NCBI GenBank assembly: GCA_947473125.1 | Contig: CANJDH010000050.1 | Location: 1-33,950, forward strand | Reading direction: 5' to 3' | Source: Burkholderiales bacterium | Lineage (GTDB): Bacteria; Pseudomonadota; Gammaproteobacteria; Burkholderiales; JAEUOS01 | Length of the DNA stretch: 33,950 bases | Shown here: positions 1 through 7,143 of the stretch, one piece after another | How positions within the stretch are numbered: position 1 is the stretch's first letter | Layout: each line of letters opens with the position of its first letter | The notes under the pieces: model-generated | Database searches by the model: none | What the model was told of the DNA's origin: nothing | Seen by the model: only the letters and a program-made list of their open reading frames with translations | Program-made: the position numbers and the translations under genes

Positions 1-166
1 GATTCCTGCTCGTGCTGTGTCGTTAGCTGCGCGGCCTTGAGCGATTCCTGCTCGTGCTGTGTCGTTAGCTGCGCGGCCTTGAGCGATTCCTGCTCGTGCT
101 GTGTCGTTAGCTGTGCGGCCTTGAGCGATTCCTGCTCGTGCTGCTGCGACTGTTGCGCAGCCGAGC
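1..166. repeat. 42-bp tandem repeat inside a coding region
   Basis: Three consecutive 42-bp units start at 1, 43 and 85. Units 1 and 2 are identical and unit 3 differs at one base (C to T near 114). A fourth, degenerate unit starts at 127. The period is a multiple of three, so on the minus strand each unit encodes 14 residues (QHEQESLKAAQLTT), which equals two heptads. The array touches the left edge, so the true copy number is unknown. Confidence 0.93.
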
Positions 167-293
167 GAGCCGTTGACATAAGCGTCTGGATCTCCTGCAA
201 CATCGCATCAACCGCCGCGCGGGCCTGTTGAATTTGCGTAACCTCTGCCGTTGCTGTTGCCAACAATGCTTCAATCGGATCGGCTGTGGCCAT
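1..293 (-). CDS. Partial repeat-containing coiled-coil-like protein, N-terminal 97 residues
   Basis: An open frame starts at ATG 293-291 and runs off the left edge without a stop. A strong ribosome binding site (GGAGGA, five bases before the ATG) decides the start. The protein begins MATADPIEALLATATAEV, with no signal peptide or membrane segment. An Ala/Gln-rich helical stretch follows, then copies of the 14-residue unit QHEQESLKAAQLTT. The composition (Glu, Gln, Lys, Ala, Leu; no Pro or Gly in the repeats) and the two-heptad period suggest a long helix or coiled coil. I do not recognise the family and the function is unknown. A TATACT hexamer at 317-312 could be its -10 element. Identical DNA units suggest recent expansion, so length may vary between strains. 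Confidence 0.75.
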   Translation of the reverse strand, partial: MATADPIEALLATATAEVTQIQQARAAVDAMLQEIQTLMSTARSAAQQSQQHEQESLKAAQLTTQHEQESLKAAQLTTQHEQESLKAAQLTTQHEQE

Positions 294-311
294 GAATGTC
301 CTCCATTTTTT

Positions 312-317
312 AGTATA
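312..317 (-). promoter_or_regulatory. Possible -10 element for the repeat gene
   Basis: TATACT on the minus strand lies about 19 bases before the ATG at 293. No good -35 hexamer is visible at 16-18 bp, so this is weak support only. Confidence 0.3.
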
Positions 318-544
318 GGAAATCAGTAACCGGCAATCACCGCGCATTGCCGCAGGATACTAAAGCATACCGCAACGCTCGCTGCTTGAGGTCGTCCGGG
401 CTTGGGCTGTCGAGAATCTACTGTGGCAGAAATTAGAAAAAGCCACAAGGGGGAAAAAGTCCCTTCCTGCCGGGACAAAGGCCTTTCCTTGCTGCGACGC
501 CCCATGGTACAAACCGTCTGAAGCCATTCGCCTCCTGTCAGCAA

Positions 545-749
545 GAGAGCCGCAAACACCTCGCCGACGGCTCTGGTGGCATGCTTGCCGCCGACACCGC
601 CCGTCGCCTTCCCTGCGCTCACCCCCGCAGCCACACCGTCCTCGATTGCACTGGCAGCGGCGTTGAACGCGGCGATGCCTGAGCGTCGTCCGTGCCAGTC
701 CAGCAACAACGCCGTTGAAAGAATCAGGGAAAACGGATTGGCAACGCCG
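545..749 (-). pseudogene. 3' remnant of an isocitrate/isopropylmalate-type dehydrogenase gene
   Basis: On the minus strand this stretch translates to the C-terminal region of the same family as the intact gene at 2900-3955. It includes ANPFSLILSTALLLDWHGRR, against ANPFSLILSAALLLDWHGRR in the intact protein, and about two thirds of roughly 65 aligned residues are identical. The N-terminal 75-80% of the gene is missing, including the nucleotide and metal sites, and no normal C-terminal stop is kept. At about 749 the homology switches directly to a Bug receptor gene. It is a non-functional relic. Confidence 0.85.
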
Positions 750-835
750 ACATGCGCGTGCTGCTCGATAGCGCGACAGTCTTCAGCTTGCCAGCTTTGA
801 GATGGCCAAAGGTGGCACCGACGCTTTAGAAGTGC
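750..835 (-). pseudogene. Internal remnant of a Bug/TctC receptor gene
   Basis: The minus strand encodes a stretch containing GATFGHLKAGKLK and ending SSSTRM. Over 25 residues, 20 match the intact Bug protein at 3978-4934 (GATFGHIKAGKLK). A stop codon and a small deletion interrupt the frame just before it. Weaker resemblance to the intact gene may continue to about 862. The order, receptor then dehydrogenase on the minus strand, matches the intact pair at 4934-2900. The two relics therefore look like one duplicated pair that lost about 1.1 kb across the junction. Confidence 0.8.
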
Positions 836-897
836 GGCAGATGGACTGCGTGGCCGATGCATGCCGGAAATCCGCCCCCCAATTCCGATTTCGTGAA

Positions 898-924
898 GGC
901 GGGTTTCAGCACACTGAGCCCGCC
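898..924. repeat. Imperfect hairpin in the decayed region
   Basis: GGCGGG and CCCGCC arms, with inner CAG/CTG pairs, enclose a short loop. There is no T tract. It may be a degraded terminator or a chance structure. Confidence 0.3.
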
Positions 925-928
925 CTGA

Positions 929-1051
929 GAGCGCGCACTAAAAGTGCCTGCGGAACAATTGGCGACCGGCGTGGAACTGCGTGTGGGCATCATGCCGCAG
1001 CTGACACCATATGCGGAGAAGCACGGCGCCGGTCTGCCCGGTGCGGTCTAA
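929..1051 (+). pseudogene. Possible 3' end of an unidentified gene
   Basis: An open stretch after a stop at 926-928 reads through LKVPAEQLATGVELRVG and IMPQLTPYAEKHGAG to a TAA at 1049-1051. It has no start codon with a ribosome binding site and no upstream open frame. The residue composition looks protein-like, which is why I list it among the relics. I do not recognise the family. It could also be chance. Confidence 0.3.
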
Positions 1052-1060
1052 TCCGGCGAC

Positions 1061-1894
1061 CTAGGCGTCAACGTCAAGGCTGACCGAACCCAGCCCCTCC
1101 ACCACGAAACGCACAGCGTCACCAGCCTCCGGAAATTTGGAAGTGATGAGGCTGCCGGTGATGACAAACTCACCGCGCTTCAAGGTCTGGCCGCGGGCAT
1201 GCAGGAGGCGCGCGATCCACGCCATCGCATCGAGCGGATGGCCCATCACATCGCGCCCGGCGCCCTCGCCAACCTTGTCACCATTGATCGTGGCGACACC
1301 ACTGATCGACGCGAGATCCAGATCACGCCAGTTGCGGCGCCATTCACCCAGCACCACGCCACAGTTCCAGGCGTTGTCCGCCGCCAGGGTATGGAGGGTT
1401 GCCCCGCCATCCTTGCCGAACGTGCTGTAGTCGGCCGAGCGATCATCGGCCAGCTCGAACGCCGGACATACCGCATCGATGCATGCAGCGACCTCTTCGC
1501 GGGTGGGTGCGGCCGTGCCGAACGGAACATCCCTGGCCATCAGGAACGCCAGTTCGCATTCAAACAGCAGGTGGCCGTAGTCGCTTTTCTTCACGCGCGC
1601 TGGTGAACCGTGCACACCGTCAGCGCCGTTCCAGCGGTCCAGCACCTGGCCGGCAATCGAATCCTCGTAGCCGACAAACTTGCGCATCTGCGGCGTGGTG
1701 AGCGCAATCTTGTGGCCGACACGCGTTGCCTGCCAGGCCGCCTTGCGCTCTGCCACCAGCACATCCTGCACATCGTAGGCGGCCGTCATGGAAGCCGGCG
1801 CCAGAGGACCGACCAGTGGCATGAATGGTTTGCGTTGCTGGTGTTGCGCCATCAACCAGCGCCCCGCTTCCTGTGTCGTGCTGTTTGCCGGCAT
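1061..1894 (-). CDS. 2-keto-4-pentenoate hydratase-like protein (FAH superfamily)
   Basis: This 277-residue protein has the length and pattern of the MhpD/DmpE/HpaH hydratases of the fumarylacetoacetate hydrolase superfamily. Those enzymes add water to 2-hydroxy-2,4-dienoates in meta-cleavage pathways and need a divalent metal. Supporting segments are the N-terminal helical part, VGHKIALTTPQMRKFVG, the LFECELAFLMARD acidic segment likely to bind metal, CPAFELADDR, and a C-terminal barrel half ending GLGSVSLDVDA. The start at 1894 has AGGAG six bases upstream. The gene diverges from the DMT transporter at 1986 across about 90 bp. No ring-cleavage dioxygenase, aldolase or aldehyde dehydrogenase lies nearby, so the substrate is open. 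A decarboxylase of the same fold, 4-oxalocrotonate decarboxylase, is an alternative. Confidence 0.85.
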   Translation of the reverse strand: MPANSTTQEAGRWLMAQHQQRKPFMPLVGPLAPASMTAAYDVQDVLVAERKAAWQATRVGHKIALTTPQMRKFVGYEDSIAGQVLDRWNGADGVHGSPARVKKSDYGHLLFECELAFLMARDVPFGTAAPTREEVAACIDAVCPAFELADDRSADYSTFGKDGGATLHTLAADNAWNCGVVLGEWRRNWRDLDLASISGVATINGDKVGEGAGRDVMGHPLDAMAWIARLLHARGQTLKRGEFVITGSLITSKFPEAGDAVRFVVEGLGSVSLDVDA

Positions 1895-1985
1895 GGCTCA
1901 CTCCTGTTGTTCGATGACCGCCAGAGAGTTTACGCAAGCGGCACGGTATAGTCACACGCTGCCGCAATCTCCCCCCAATCAAAGC

Positions 1986-2876
1986 ATGTCTTCCGTCACT
2001 CCCAAACGAAGCACCGGCATCGCCCTGATGCTTGCCGCCGGCCTGTGCTGGAGCCTGGGCGGCATCATCATGCGCAAGCTGACCCTCACCGACACCTGGG
2101 AGATCGTGTTCTGGCGCGCGCTGTTCATGTCGGCATTTATCGGCACGCTGTTGCTGATTTTGCGTGGCCGTGGCGCGATCGCCAGCGTGCGCTCGATCGG
2201 TGTGGCAGGTGCCATCTCGGGTGCGTGCCTCGCCGCGCAAATCTACTTCTTCATCCTGGCGCTGAGCCACACCACCGCCGCCAACACCTTTGTACTGATG
2301 AGCATCTCCCCCCTGCTGGCAGCGTTGGTGGGGCTGATGTTCCTGCGCGAAAAAGTAGCCTGGCACACGTGGCTCGCCATCGCGTTTGCGCTGGGCGGTA
2401 TCGTCATCATGTTCGGTGAAGGACTGGACACTGGCCGCTGGCTCGGCAACGCCTACGCCCTGTGCGTGCCGGTAGGCTATGCGTGCCAGATCCTGTTCGT
2501 GCGCAAGGTACAGGGCGCAGCCGGCAAGGCGCCAGATCTGCTGCCGACGGTGCTGGTGGGCGCCCTCTTTGCCATGACGCCGGCGCTGTTTCTCGGCTGG
2601 CCGTTTGAAGCAACCGGGCAGGACGTGTTACTACTCGCCATCATGGGCTGCGTGCAACTGGGCATGGGCTGCTGGCTGATGACGCTGGCCGTGCCGCACC
2701 TGCGTGCCGCCGAGATGGGCTTGCTGGCCCTGACCGAAACAATCCTCGCGCCAGTGTGGGTCTGGCTCGGCACGGGTGAGGCGCCGACTGCCGCCGCGCT
2801 GACCGGCGGGGTGCTGATCATCGGTGCGCTGGCGGCCAACGGCTGGGTCACGCTGCGCAGCGAACACCCGGCGTGA
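1986..2876 (+). CDS. DMT-family (EamA) membrane transporter
   Basis: This 296-residue integral membrane protein carries two EamA repeats of about five helices each, as is usual for the drug/metabolite transporter superfamily. The first repeat starts GIALMLAAGLCWSLGGIIM and includes the typical PLLAALVGLMFLREKV segment near residues 105-125. The second ends with LLALTETILAPVWVWLGTGE and a last helix around GVLIIGALAANGWV. The open frame extends upstream to 1788, but that part overlaps the divergent gene and is not membrane-like, so I chose ATG 1986. The ribosome binding site there is poor. Such proteins usually export amino acids or metabolites. The substrate cannot be read from the sequence. 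It converges with the dehydrogenase gene ending at 2900. Confidence 0.88.
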   Translation: MSSVTPKRSTGIALMLAAGLCWSLGGIIMRKLTLTDTWEIVFWRALFMSAFIGTLLLILRGRGAIASVRSIGVAGAISGACLAAQIYFFILALSHTTAANTFVLMSISPLLAALVGLMFLREKVAWHTWLAIAFALGGIVIMFGEGLDTGRWLGNAYALCVPVGYACQILFVRKVQGAAGKAPDLLPTVLVGALFAMTPALFLGWPFEATGQDVLLLAIMGCVQLGMGCWLMTLAVPHLRAAEMGLLALTETILAPVWVWLGTGEAPTAAALTGGVLIIGALAANGWVTLRSEHPA

Positions 2877-2899
2877 CCCACTGGCCGTTGTAGCGCGGG

Positions 2900-3955
2900 T
2901 TACGCCGCCAGGATGCGTTTTGCGAACGCCTCGCCGGTCGCCCGGGTGCCGAGCTTGCCGTCGATATCGCCGGTCGCTTCGTGCGCCGCCACCGCCGCCA
3001 CCGTGGCCTCTTCAATCGCCCGTGCCGCCTGGTTGAACGCCGGCAGGCTTTTGCGGCGGCCGTGCCAGTCCAGAAGCAAGGCCGCCGACAGGATCAGCGA
3101 AAACGGATTGGCGATGTCGCGGCCGGCGATGTCGGGGGCCGAACCGTGCGCCGCCTGTGCCATCGCATGTTTGAAGCCGGCGTTGACCGAACCGCCGAGT
3201 CCGATGCTGCCCGACAACTCCGCCGTAAGGTCGGAGAGAATGTCGCCAAACATGTTGGTGGTGACAATCACGTCGAACTTTTCGGGCGCGCGCACCACGT
3301 GCGCCATCATGGCGTCAACAATGTATTCATCGATGGCAACCTCGGGGAATTCCTTGCCCACTGCGCGACTGACCTCGAGGAACATGCCGTCGCCAATCTT
3401 GAGCACATTGGCCTTGTGCACCAGCGTCACTTTCTTGCGGCGGCGCTGCGCCAGTTCGAACCCGGCACGCGCGATGCGCTCACAGCATTCGCGGGTGATG
3501 CGCCGCAACGACACTACCACGTCGGGCGTGACCAGCATTTCACTGCCGCCCGAAGCCATGTTGCGGTCGGCATAAAAGCCCTCGGTGTTCTCGCGCACCA
3601 CGACAAGGTCGAAGGCATTGACGCGCGTCGGTACCCCTGGGTAAGTGCGCGCCGGGCGAATGTTGGCGAACAGGTCAAGGTGCTTCCTGAAGAACATCGA
3701 CGGGTTCACCTGCCCCTCGCCCTTGTAGATGTAGGTGTCGGTGGGGCCGAGGATCAAGCCGTCGGCGCCTTCTACTTTCTTGACCAGCTCCGGCGTCACG
3801 GTCTTGCCGTGGCGCTTGTAGCCTTCGAGGCCGGTCAGGTCGTGGTCGAGCGTGATGCCCAGATTGAATTTCTTTGAGGCGGCTTCGACGGCGGCCACCG
3901 TCACCGCAGTAATTTCGGGGCCGATGCCGTCACCGGGGAGAACAACGATACGCAT
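2900..3955 (-). CDS. Isocitrate/isopropylmalate/tartrate dehydrogenase-family protein
   Basis: This 351-residue protein is an NAD(P)- and metal-dependent beta-decarboxylating dehydrogenase. It starts MRIVVLPGDGIGPEI, the family signature. Other marks are RPARTYPG with substrate-carboxylate arginines, VVVRENTEGFYADR, the loop with catalytic Lys (TLVHKANVLKIGDGMF), TTNMFGDILSDL with metal-binding aspartates, and the cofactor motif HGSAPDIAGRDIANP. The RENTEG form is closer to isocitrate, homoisocitrate and tartrate dehydrogenases than to LeuB. With Bug receptors upstream, oxidation of an imported hydroxy acid is a fair inference, but the exact substrate is unknown. AAGGA lies six bases before the ATG, and the gene follows the Bug gene by 22 bp, so the two are probably co-transcribed. 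A broken duplicate lies at 545-749. Confidence 0.9.
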   Translation of the reverse strand: MRIVVLPGDGIGPEITAVTVAAVEAASKKFNLGITLDHDLTGLEGYKRHGKTVTPELVKKVEGADGLILGPTDTYIYKGEGQVNPSMFFRKHLDLFANIRPARTYPGVPTRVNAFDLVVVRENTEGFYADRNMASGGSEMLVTPDVVVSLRRITRECCERIARAGFELAQRRRKKVTLVHKANVLKIGDGMFLEVSRAVGKEFPEVAIDEYIVDAMMAHVVRAPEKFDVIVTTNMFGDILSDLTAELSGSIGLGGSVNAGFKHAMAQAAHGSAPDIAGRDIANPFSLILSAALLLDWHGRRKSLPAFNQAARAIEEATVAAVAAHEATGDIDGKLGTRATGEAFAKRILAA

Positions 3956-3977
3956 AACGATCCTTCAGAAATTGGCG

Positions 3978-4934
3978 TTATTCCGGCTTGATGCCGATTT
4001 GTTTGACCAAGGTGGCGAACTTGACGGTTTCGCGCTTCACGAAATCGGCAAATTCGTCGGGCGTGGTCTGACGCACAATGGCGCCAAGGTCTTCGATCTT
4101 CTGTTTGGTGGCAGGCTCGGCAAGGGCCTTGTTGATTTCGCGATTGAGCTGGACCACCACATCATTGGGTGTTCCGGCCGGCGCGAACACGCCGCCCCAC
4201 AGTCCGAATTGAAACCCGGGGATCGACTCGGCCACCGTCGGCGTGTTGGGCAGCGCCGCCATGCGCGTGCTGCTGGACACCGCGATCGCCTTCAACTTGC
4301 CGGCCTTGATGTGGCCGAAGGTGGCGCCGGCGCTTGAATAGAAAAACGACACGTGGCCGCCCAGTACGTCGGTCAGCGCCGGGCCGGCTCCCTTGTAGGG
4401 CACGTGGGTCATCTGTACCTTGAGCGCACCGATCATCGCTTCGCCCGCCAGATGGCCCGGCGTCGCCGTACCCGACGACGCATAGCTGCTGACCGCGCCT
4501 TTGCCTGCAACTTGTGCAATCTCGCGCAGGGTCGAGAAAGGTGCGTTGGGCGGCGCCACCAGCACCAGCGGCGAGTCGCCAACCAGCGCAATCGCCTTGA
4601 GGTCTTTCACCGGGTCGTAGCCCGGGTCTTTCATGACTGCAGTATTGATGGCGATTTCGCCGGTCTGCCCGAGCAACAGCGTGTAGCCGTCGGGGTTGGC
4701 CTTGGCGACAAACTTGGTGGCGATCGCGCCGGTGGCGCCCGGCTTGTTTTCGACCAGCACCGGCTGCTTCATCGACACCGTGAGTCGCTCGGCAATCGTA
4801 CGCGCCAGCGCATCTCCCAAGCCGCCGGGCGCATAGGCCACCACCAGCGTGATCGGCTTGGTGGGGTAATCGGCGGCGTGCGCCATTGCGGCGAGCAGCG
4901 CACAAGATGCGGCAACGAGGTTGAGCAGTTTCAT
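3978..4934 (-). CDS. Bug/TctC-family periplasmic substrate-binding protein
   Basis: This 318-residue exported receptor belongs to the tripartite tricarboxylate transporter family. A signal peptide (MKLLNLVAASCALLAAMAHA) precedes the mature start DYPTKPITLVVAYAPGG. Family marks are PGGLGDALAR near the N terminus, VENKPGATGAIATKFVAKA, the ligand-loop region around SGTATPGHLAGE, THVPYKGAGPALTDVLGG, and the FGLWGGVFAPAGTP segment. Bug proteins bind small carboxylates, amides or aromatic acids between two lobes. The ATG follows the stop of the upstream Bug gene by 1 nt and has AAGGGAA before it, so the two are translationally coupled. No TctA or TctB membrane genes are present in the window. Part of a paralogous copy survives as a relic at 750-835. 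Confidence 0.93.
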   Translation of the reverse strand: MKLLNLVAASCALLAAMAHAADYPTKPITLVVAYAPGGLGDALARTIAERLTVSMKQPVLVENKPGATGAIATKFVAKANPDGYTLLLGQTGEIAINTAVMKDPGYDPVKDLKAIALVGDSPLVLVAPPNAPFSTLREIAQVAGKGAVSSYASSGTATPGHLAGEAMIGALKVQMTHVPYKGAGPALTDVLGGHVSFFYSSAGATFGHIKAGKLKAIAVSSSTRMAALPNTPTVAESIPGFQFGLWGGVFAPAGTPNDVVVQLNREINKALAEPATKQKIEDLGAIVRQTTPDEFADFVKRETVKFATLVKQIGIKPE

Positions 4935-4935
4935 G

Positions 4936-5910
4936 TCAGTTCCCTTTTTCCAGTTTGATGCCTGAGGATTTGATCACCGCGCGCCAGCCATCGAGTTCGG
5001 CGGCGAGCGTGTTGCGAAAATCTATCGGGCTGCCTCGATACGGTGTGGCCCCCTCGTTGATCAGGCGGTTACGCACTGCCGGCGCCGCCGCCACTTCGCC
5101 GATGAGAGCGTTGAGGCGCTCAACGATGGCGGATGGCGTACCGGCAGGCGCGACGATACCCCACCAGGTCGACACGTCGAACCCGGCAACGCCCGACTCA
5201 ATCACCGTCGGCACATCGGGAAACAGCGTCGAACGGGTCCGGCTGGTAACGGCGAGCAACTCGACCCGGCCCTCCTTGACGTGCGGCAGGATGGTCGGTA
5301 CGGTGGCAAAGAATACCTGCACGCGTCCGGCAATCAGGTCGAGCGTGGCCGGGCCGCTGCCGCGATACGGCACGTGGGTCATCGGCATCGCGGTCTTCTG
5401 GCTGAACATTTCGCCGGCCAGGTGGTTGATGCTGCCGTTGCCCGCAGAACAGTAGTTGAGTGATCCCGGCTTTTGCCTGCCCAGTGCAATCAGCTGCTGC
5501 AGCGTTTTCACCTCCAGTGACCTGGCGGCCACAACCAGCAAGGGGCCGCGCCCGAGCAGGGCGATCGGCGCAAAATCTTTTTGAACATCGTATTTGAGGT
5601 CGGGTGTTGCCGCCGCATGGGTGACAAAAGTGGATGTTACGAACATCAAGGTCAGGCCGTCGGCCGGCGCCCGCGCCACAGCAGCCGCGGCAATCGCACC
5701 GCCATCGCCGCCACGGTTGTCGACGACCACCGGTTGCCGCAACTTGTCAGCCAGGCCACGGGCAATGTCGCGAGCGATGCTGTCAGTGCCGCCGCCCGGT
5801 GCAAACGGTACTACCAGGGTGATCGGGCGCGTGGGCCACTCTTGTGCCAAAACAGGGGAATACGGCGCACACAGCCAGCCAGCAAGAAGCGCGATCAGTA
5901 TTTTCATCAT
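4936..5910 (-). CDS. Bug/TctC-family periplasmic substrate-binding protein
   Basis: A 324-residue paralogue in the same operon as the downstream Bug gene. A signal peptide runs to about residue 22 (MMKILIALLAGWLCAPYSPVLA, then QEWPTRPITLVVPFAPGGG). Family segments include GTDSIARDIARGLADKL, VVDNRGGDGGAIAAAAVARA, NHLAGEMFSQ, THVPYRGSGPATLDLIAGR and STWWGIVAPAGTP. Two adjacent ATG codons (5910 and 5907) could start it, and neither has a clear ribosome binding site. It is clearly distinct from its neighbour, so it probably binds another ligand. It lies 132 bp from the reductase gene upstream, which leaves room for a separate promoter. Confidence 0.93.
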   Translation of the reverse strand: MMKILIALLAGWLCAPYSPVLAQEWPTRPITLVVPFAPGGGTDSIARDIARGLADKLRQPVVVDNRGGDGGAIAAAAVARAPADGLTLMFVTSTFVTHAAATPDLKYDVQKDFAPIALLGRGPLLVVAARSLEVKTLQQLIALGRQKPGSLNYCSAGNGSINHLAGEMFSQKTAMPMTHVPYRGSGPATLDLIAGRVQVFFATVPTILPHVKEGRVELLAVTSRTRSTLFPDVPTVIESGVAGFDVSTWWGIVAPAGTPSAIVERLNALIGEVAAAPAVRNRLINEGATPYRGSPIDFRNTLAAELDGWRAVIKSSGIKLEKGN

Positions 5911-5925
5911 GCGAAAATGGGACGA

Positions 5926-5950
5926 AAACCGTTGGTGGGAGCTACTTTCC
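5926..5950. repeat. Short dispersed repeat, copy 1
   Basis: AAACCGTTGGTGGGAGC (5926-5942) recurs exactly at 32849-32865. The following eight bases match at six positions. Both copies lie just upstream of genes, in non-coding DNA. Confidence 0.5.
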
Positions 5951-6042
5951 GGCTCACTTTTGCAATCACAAGCGAGCGGCGTCCATCGTGCATCCGTGCG
6001 CTGGGGCTCCTGACACCGAGCGCCGTCGCTGCATGGTAAATG

Positions 6043-7104
6043 CTACAGCCGCAGCTCGGTAATGTTGCGCGGATCGGCCTTGAGTTTGCCGCGCTCCACG
6101 CTCAATACCAGTTCAGTGAGTGCCTGACTCAGTGGCGCCTCCAGTCCGATCGAACGTGCCGTCTTGACCACAAAACCATTCATGAATTCGATCTCGGTGC
6201 GCCGCCCCTTGACCATGTCCTGCCCCATCGAGGCGACCTGTGTGTCGGATCGCTTCTTGGCTTGCGCCAACAGTGTTTCCTCGAGCGCTGCCAAAACGGC
6301 TGCGTCACCTTCGCCTGCCTGCAGGAAACGGTCAGGATCGAGCCCGACCACAGGCTCGAGTGCGTAGCCCGCGGCCTTGCCGATGCGTACCGCTTCACCG
6401 GCAAGACGAATCAGGAAGCGCCGATGCGGCTCCGAGCGCATCACGTCGTTGCCCATCATGCCGGTGGCGGCCGACATGCCGTTCTCCATGCAATTGGCGA
6501 CCAGCTTGGACCAGCGTTCGCCCCACAGGTTGGCGGTGGCCTTGGCGCTATCCGCGGTTTCGAGGATTTGGGCAATCTGTTGCGCCCGCGCCGTGATGCG
6601 ACCGTGCGGCTCGCCGACGCGGAACACGGTGTAGTCCTTACCACCCTTGGCGACACCACGATGCACATGGCCCGGCACGTACAGTTCGACCATGATCTTG
6701 CTGGCGATGCAACCCAAGGCGCGCCCCCAACCCACCACCCCGGCGAGGCGCTCGTCATTCATGCAATTTTGCAATGACACCATGCAGCCGTCCGCCGCGA
6801 GATAGGGCAGGATCAGCATGGCAGCCCATTCGGTGTCGTAGGACTTGGGGCAAATGAAGGCTATATCGAAGGGCTCTTCGCGCATCAGTTGCGGCACATC
6901 GCAGACGTGCAATGCGTGCACCGGTGTTGTGAAGGCCTCTTCGGGCGTGGTGCCGGTGATGGAAAGTCCGTGCTGGCGCATGTGTTCGACATGCGCCGGC
7001 CAGGCATCGATCAAAACCGGATCAAGTCCGGCGCGCGCCATGTGCGCGGCGACATAGGCACCTACAGCACCGGCCGACACTACTGCAATGCGAGTTTTCT
7101 TCAT
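6043..7104 (-). CDS. Ketopantoate reductase (ApbA/PanE)-family oxidoreductase
   Basis: This 353-residue protein has the PanE fold: an N-terminal Rossmann domain (MKKTRIAVVSAGAVGAYVAAHM) and a C-terminal helical domain. WSKLVANCMENGMSAATG near residues 190-210 corresponds to the segment with the catalytic Lys and substrate-binding Asn of PanE. It is longer than typical PanE (about 300) and the first glycine of the nucleotide-binding GxGxxG motif is Ser (SAGAVG). With Bug receptors on both sides it is more likely a catabolic 2-keto/2-hydroxy acid reductase than the pantothenate enzyme. GGAG lies nine bases before the ATG. The gap to the upstream Bug gene is 39 bp, which suggests one operon. Confidence 0.85.
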   Translation of the reverse strand: MKKTRIAVVSAGAVGAYVAAHMARAGLDPVLIDAWPAHVEHMRQHGLSITGTTPEEAFTTPVHALHVCDVPQLMREEPFDIAFICPKSYDTEWAAMLILPYLAADGCMVSLQNCMNDERLAGVVGWGRALGCIASKIMVELYVPGHVHRGVAKGGKDYTVFRVGEPHGRITARAQQIAQILETADSAKATANLWGERWSKLVANCMENGMSAATGMMGNDVMRSEPHRRFLIRLAGEAVRIGKAAGYALEPVVGLDPDRFLQAGEGDAAVLAALEETLLAQAKKRSDTQVASMGQDMVKGRRTEIEFMNGFVVKTARSIGLEAPLSQALTELVLSVERGKLKADPRNITELRL

Positions 7105-7143
7105 GTGGGGATACTCCGCCTGGATGAGTTTTGCGAAAAGCGG

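Noticed and set aside
1-166. CRISPR array
   Set aside because: The 42-bp units are contiguous without spacers and keep a reading frame, so they are coding tandem repeats.
323-862. A 179-codon minus-strand open frame taken as one gene
   Set aside because: Only the middle part matches a protein family, as a truncated dehydrogenase C terminus. The rest reads through a Bug relic in the wrong frame and through non-coding DNA.
1620-2366. A 248-codon minus-strand open frame
   Set aside because: It overlaps the hydratase and the DMT transporter genes in another frame and is low-complexity Gln/His/Gly-rich.
2877-2899. A terminator between the convergent transporter and dehydrogenase genes
   Set aside because: The 23-bp gap holds no stem with a T run.
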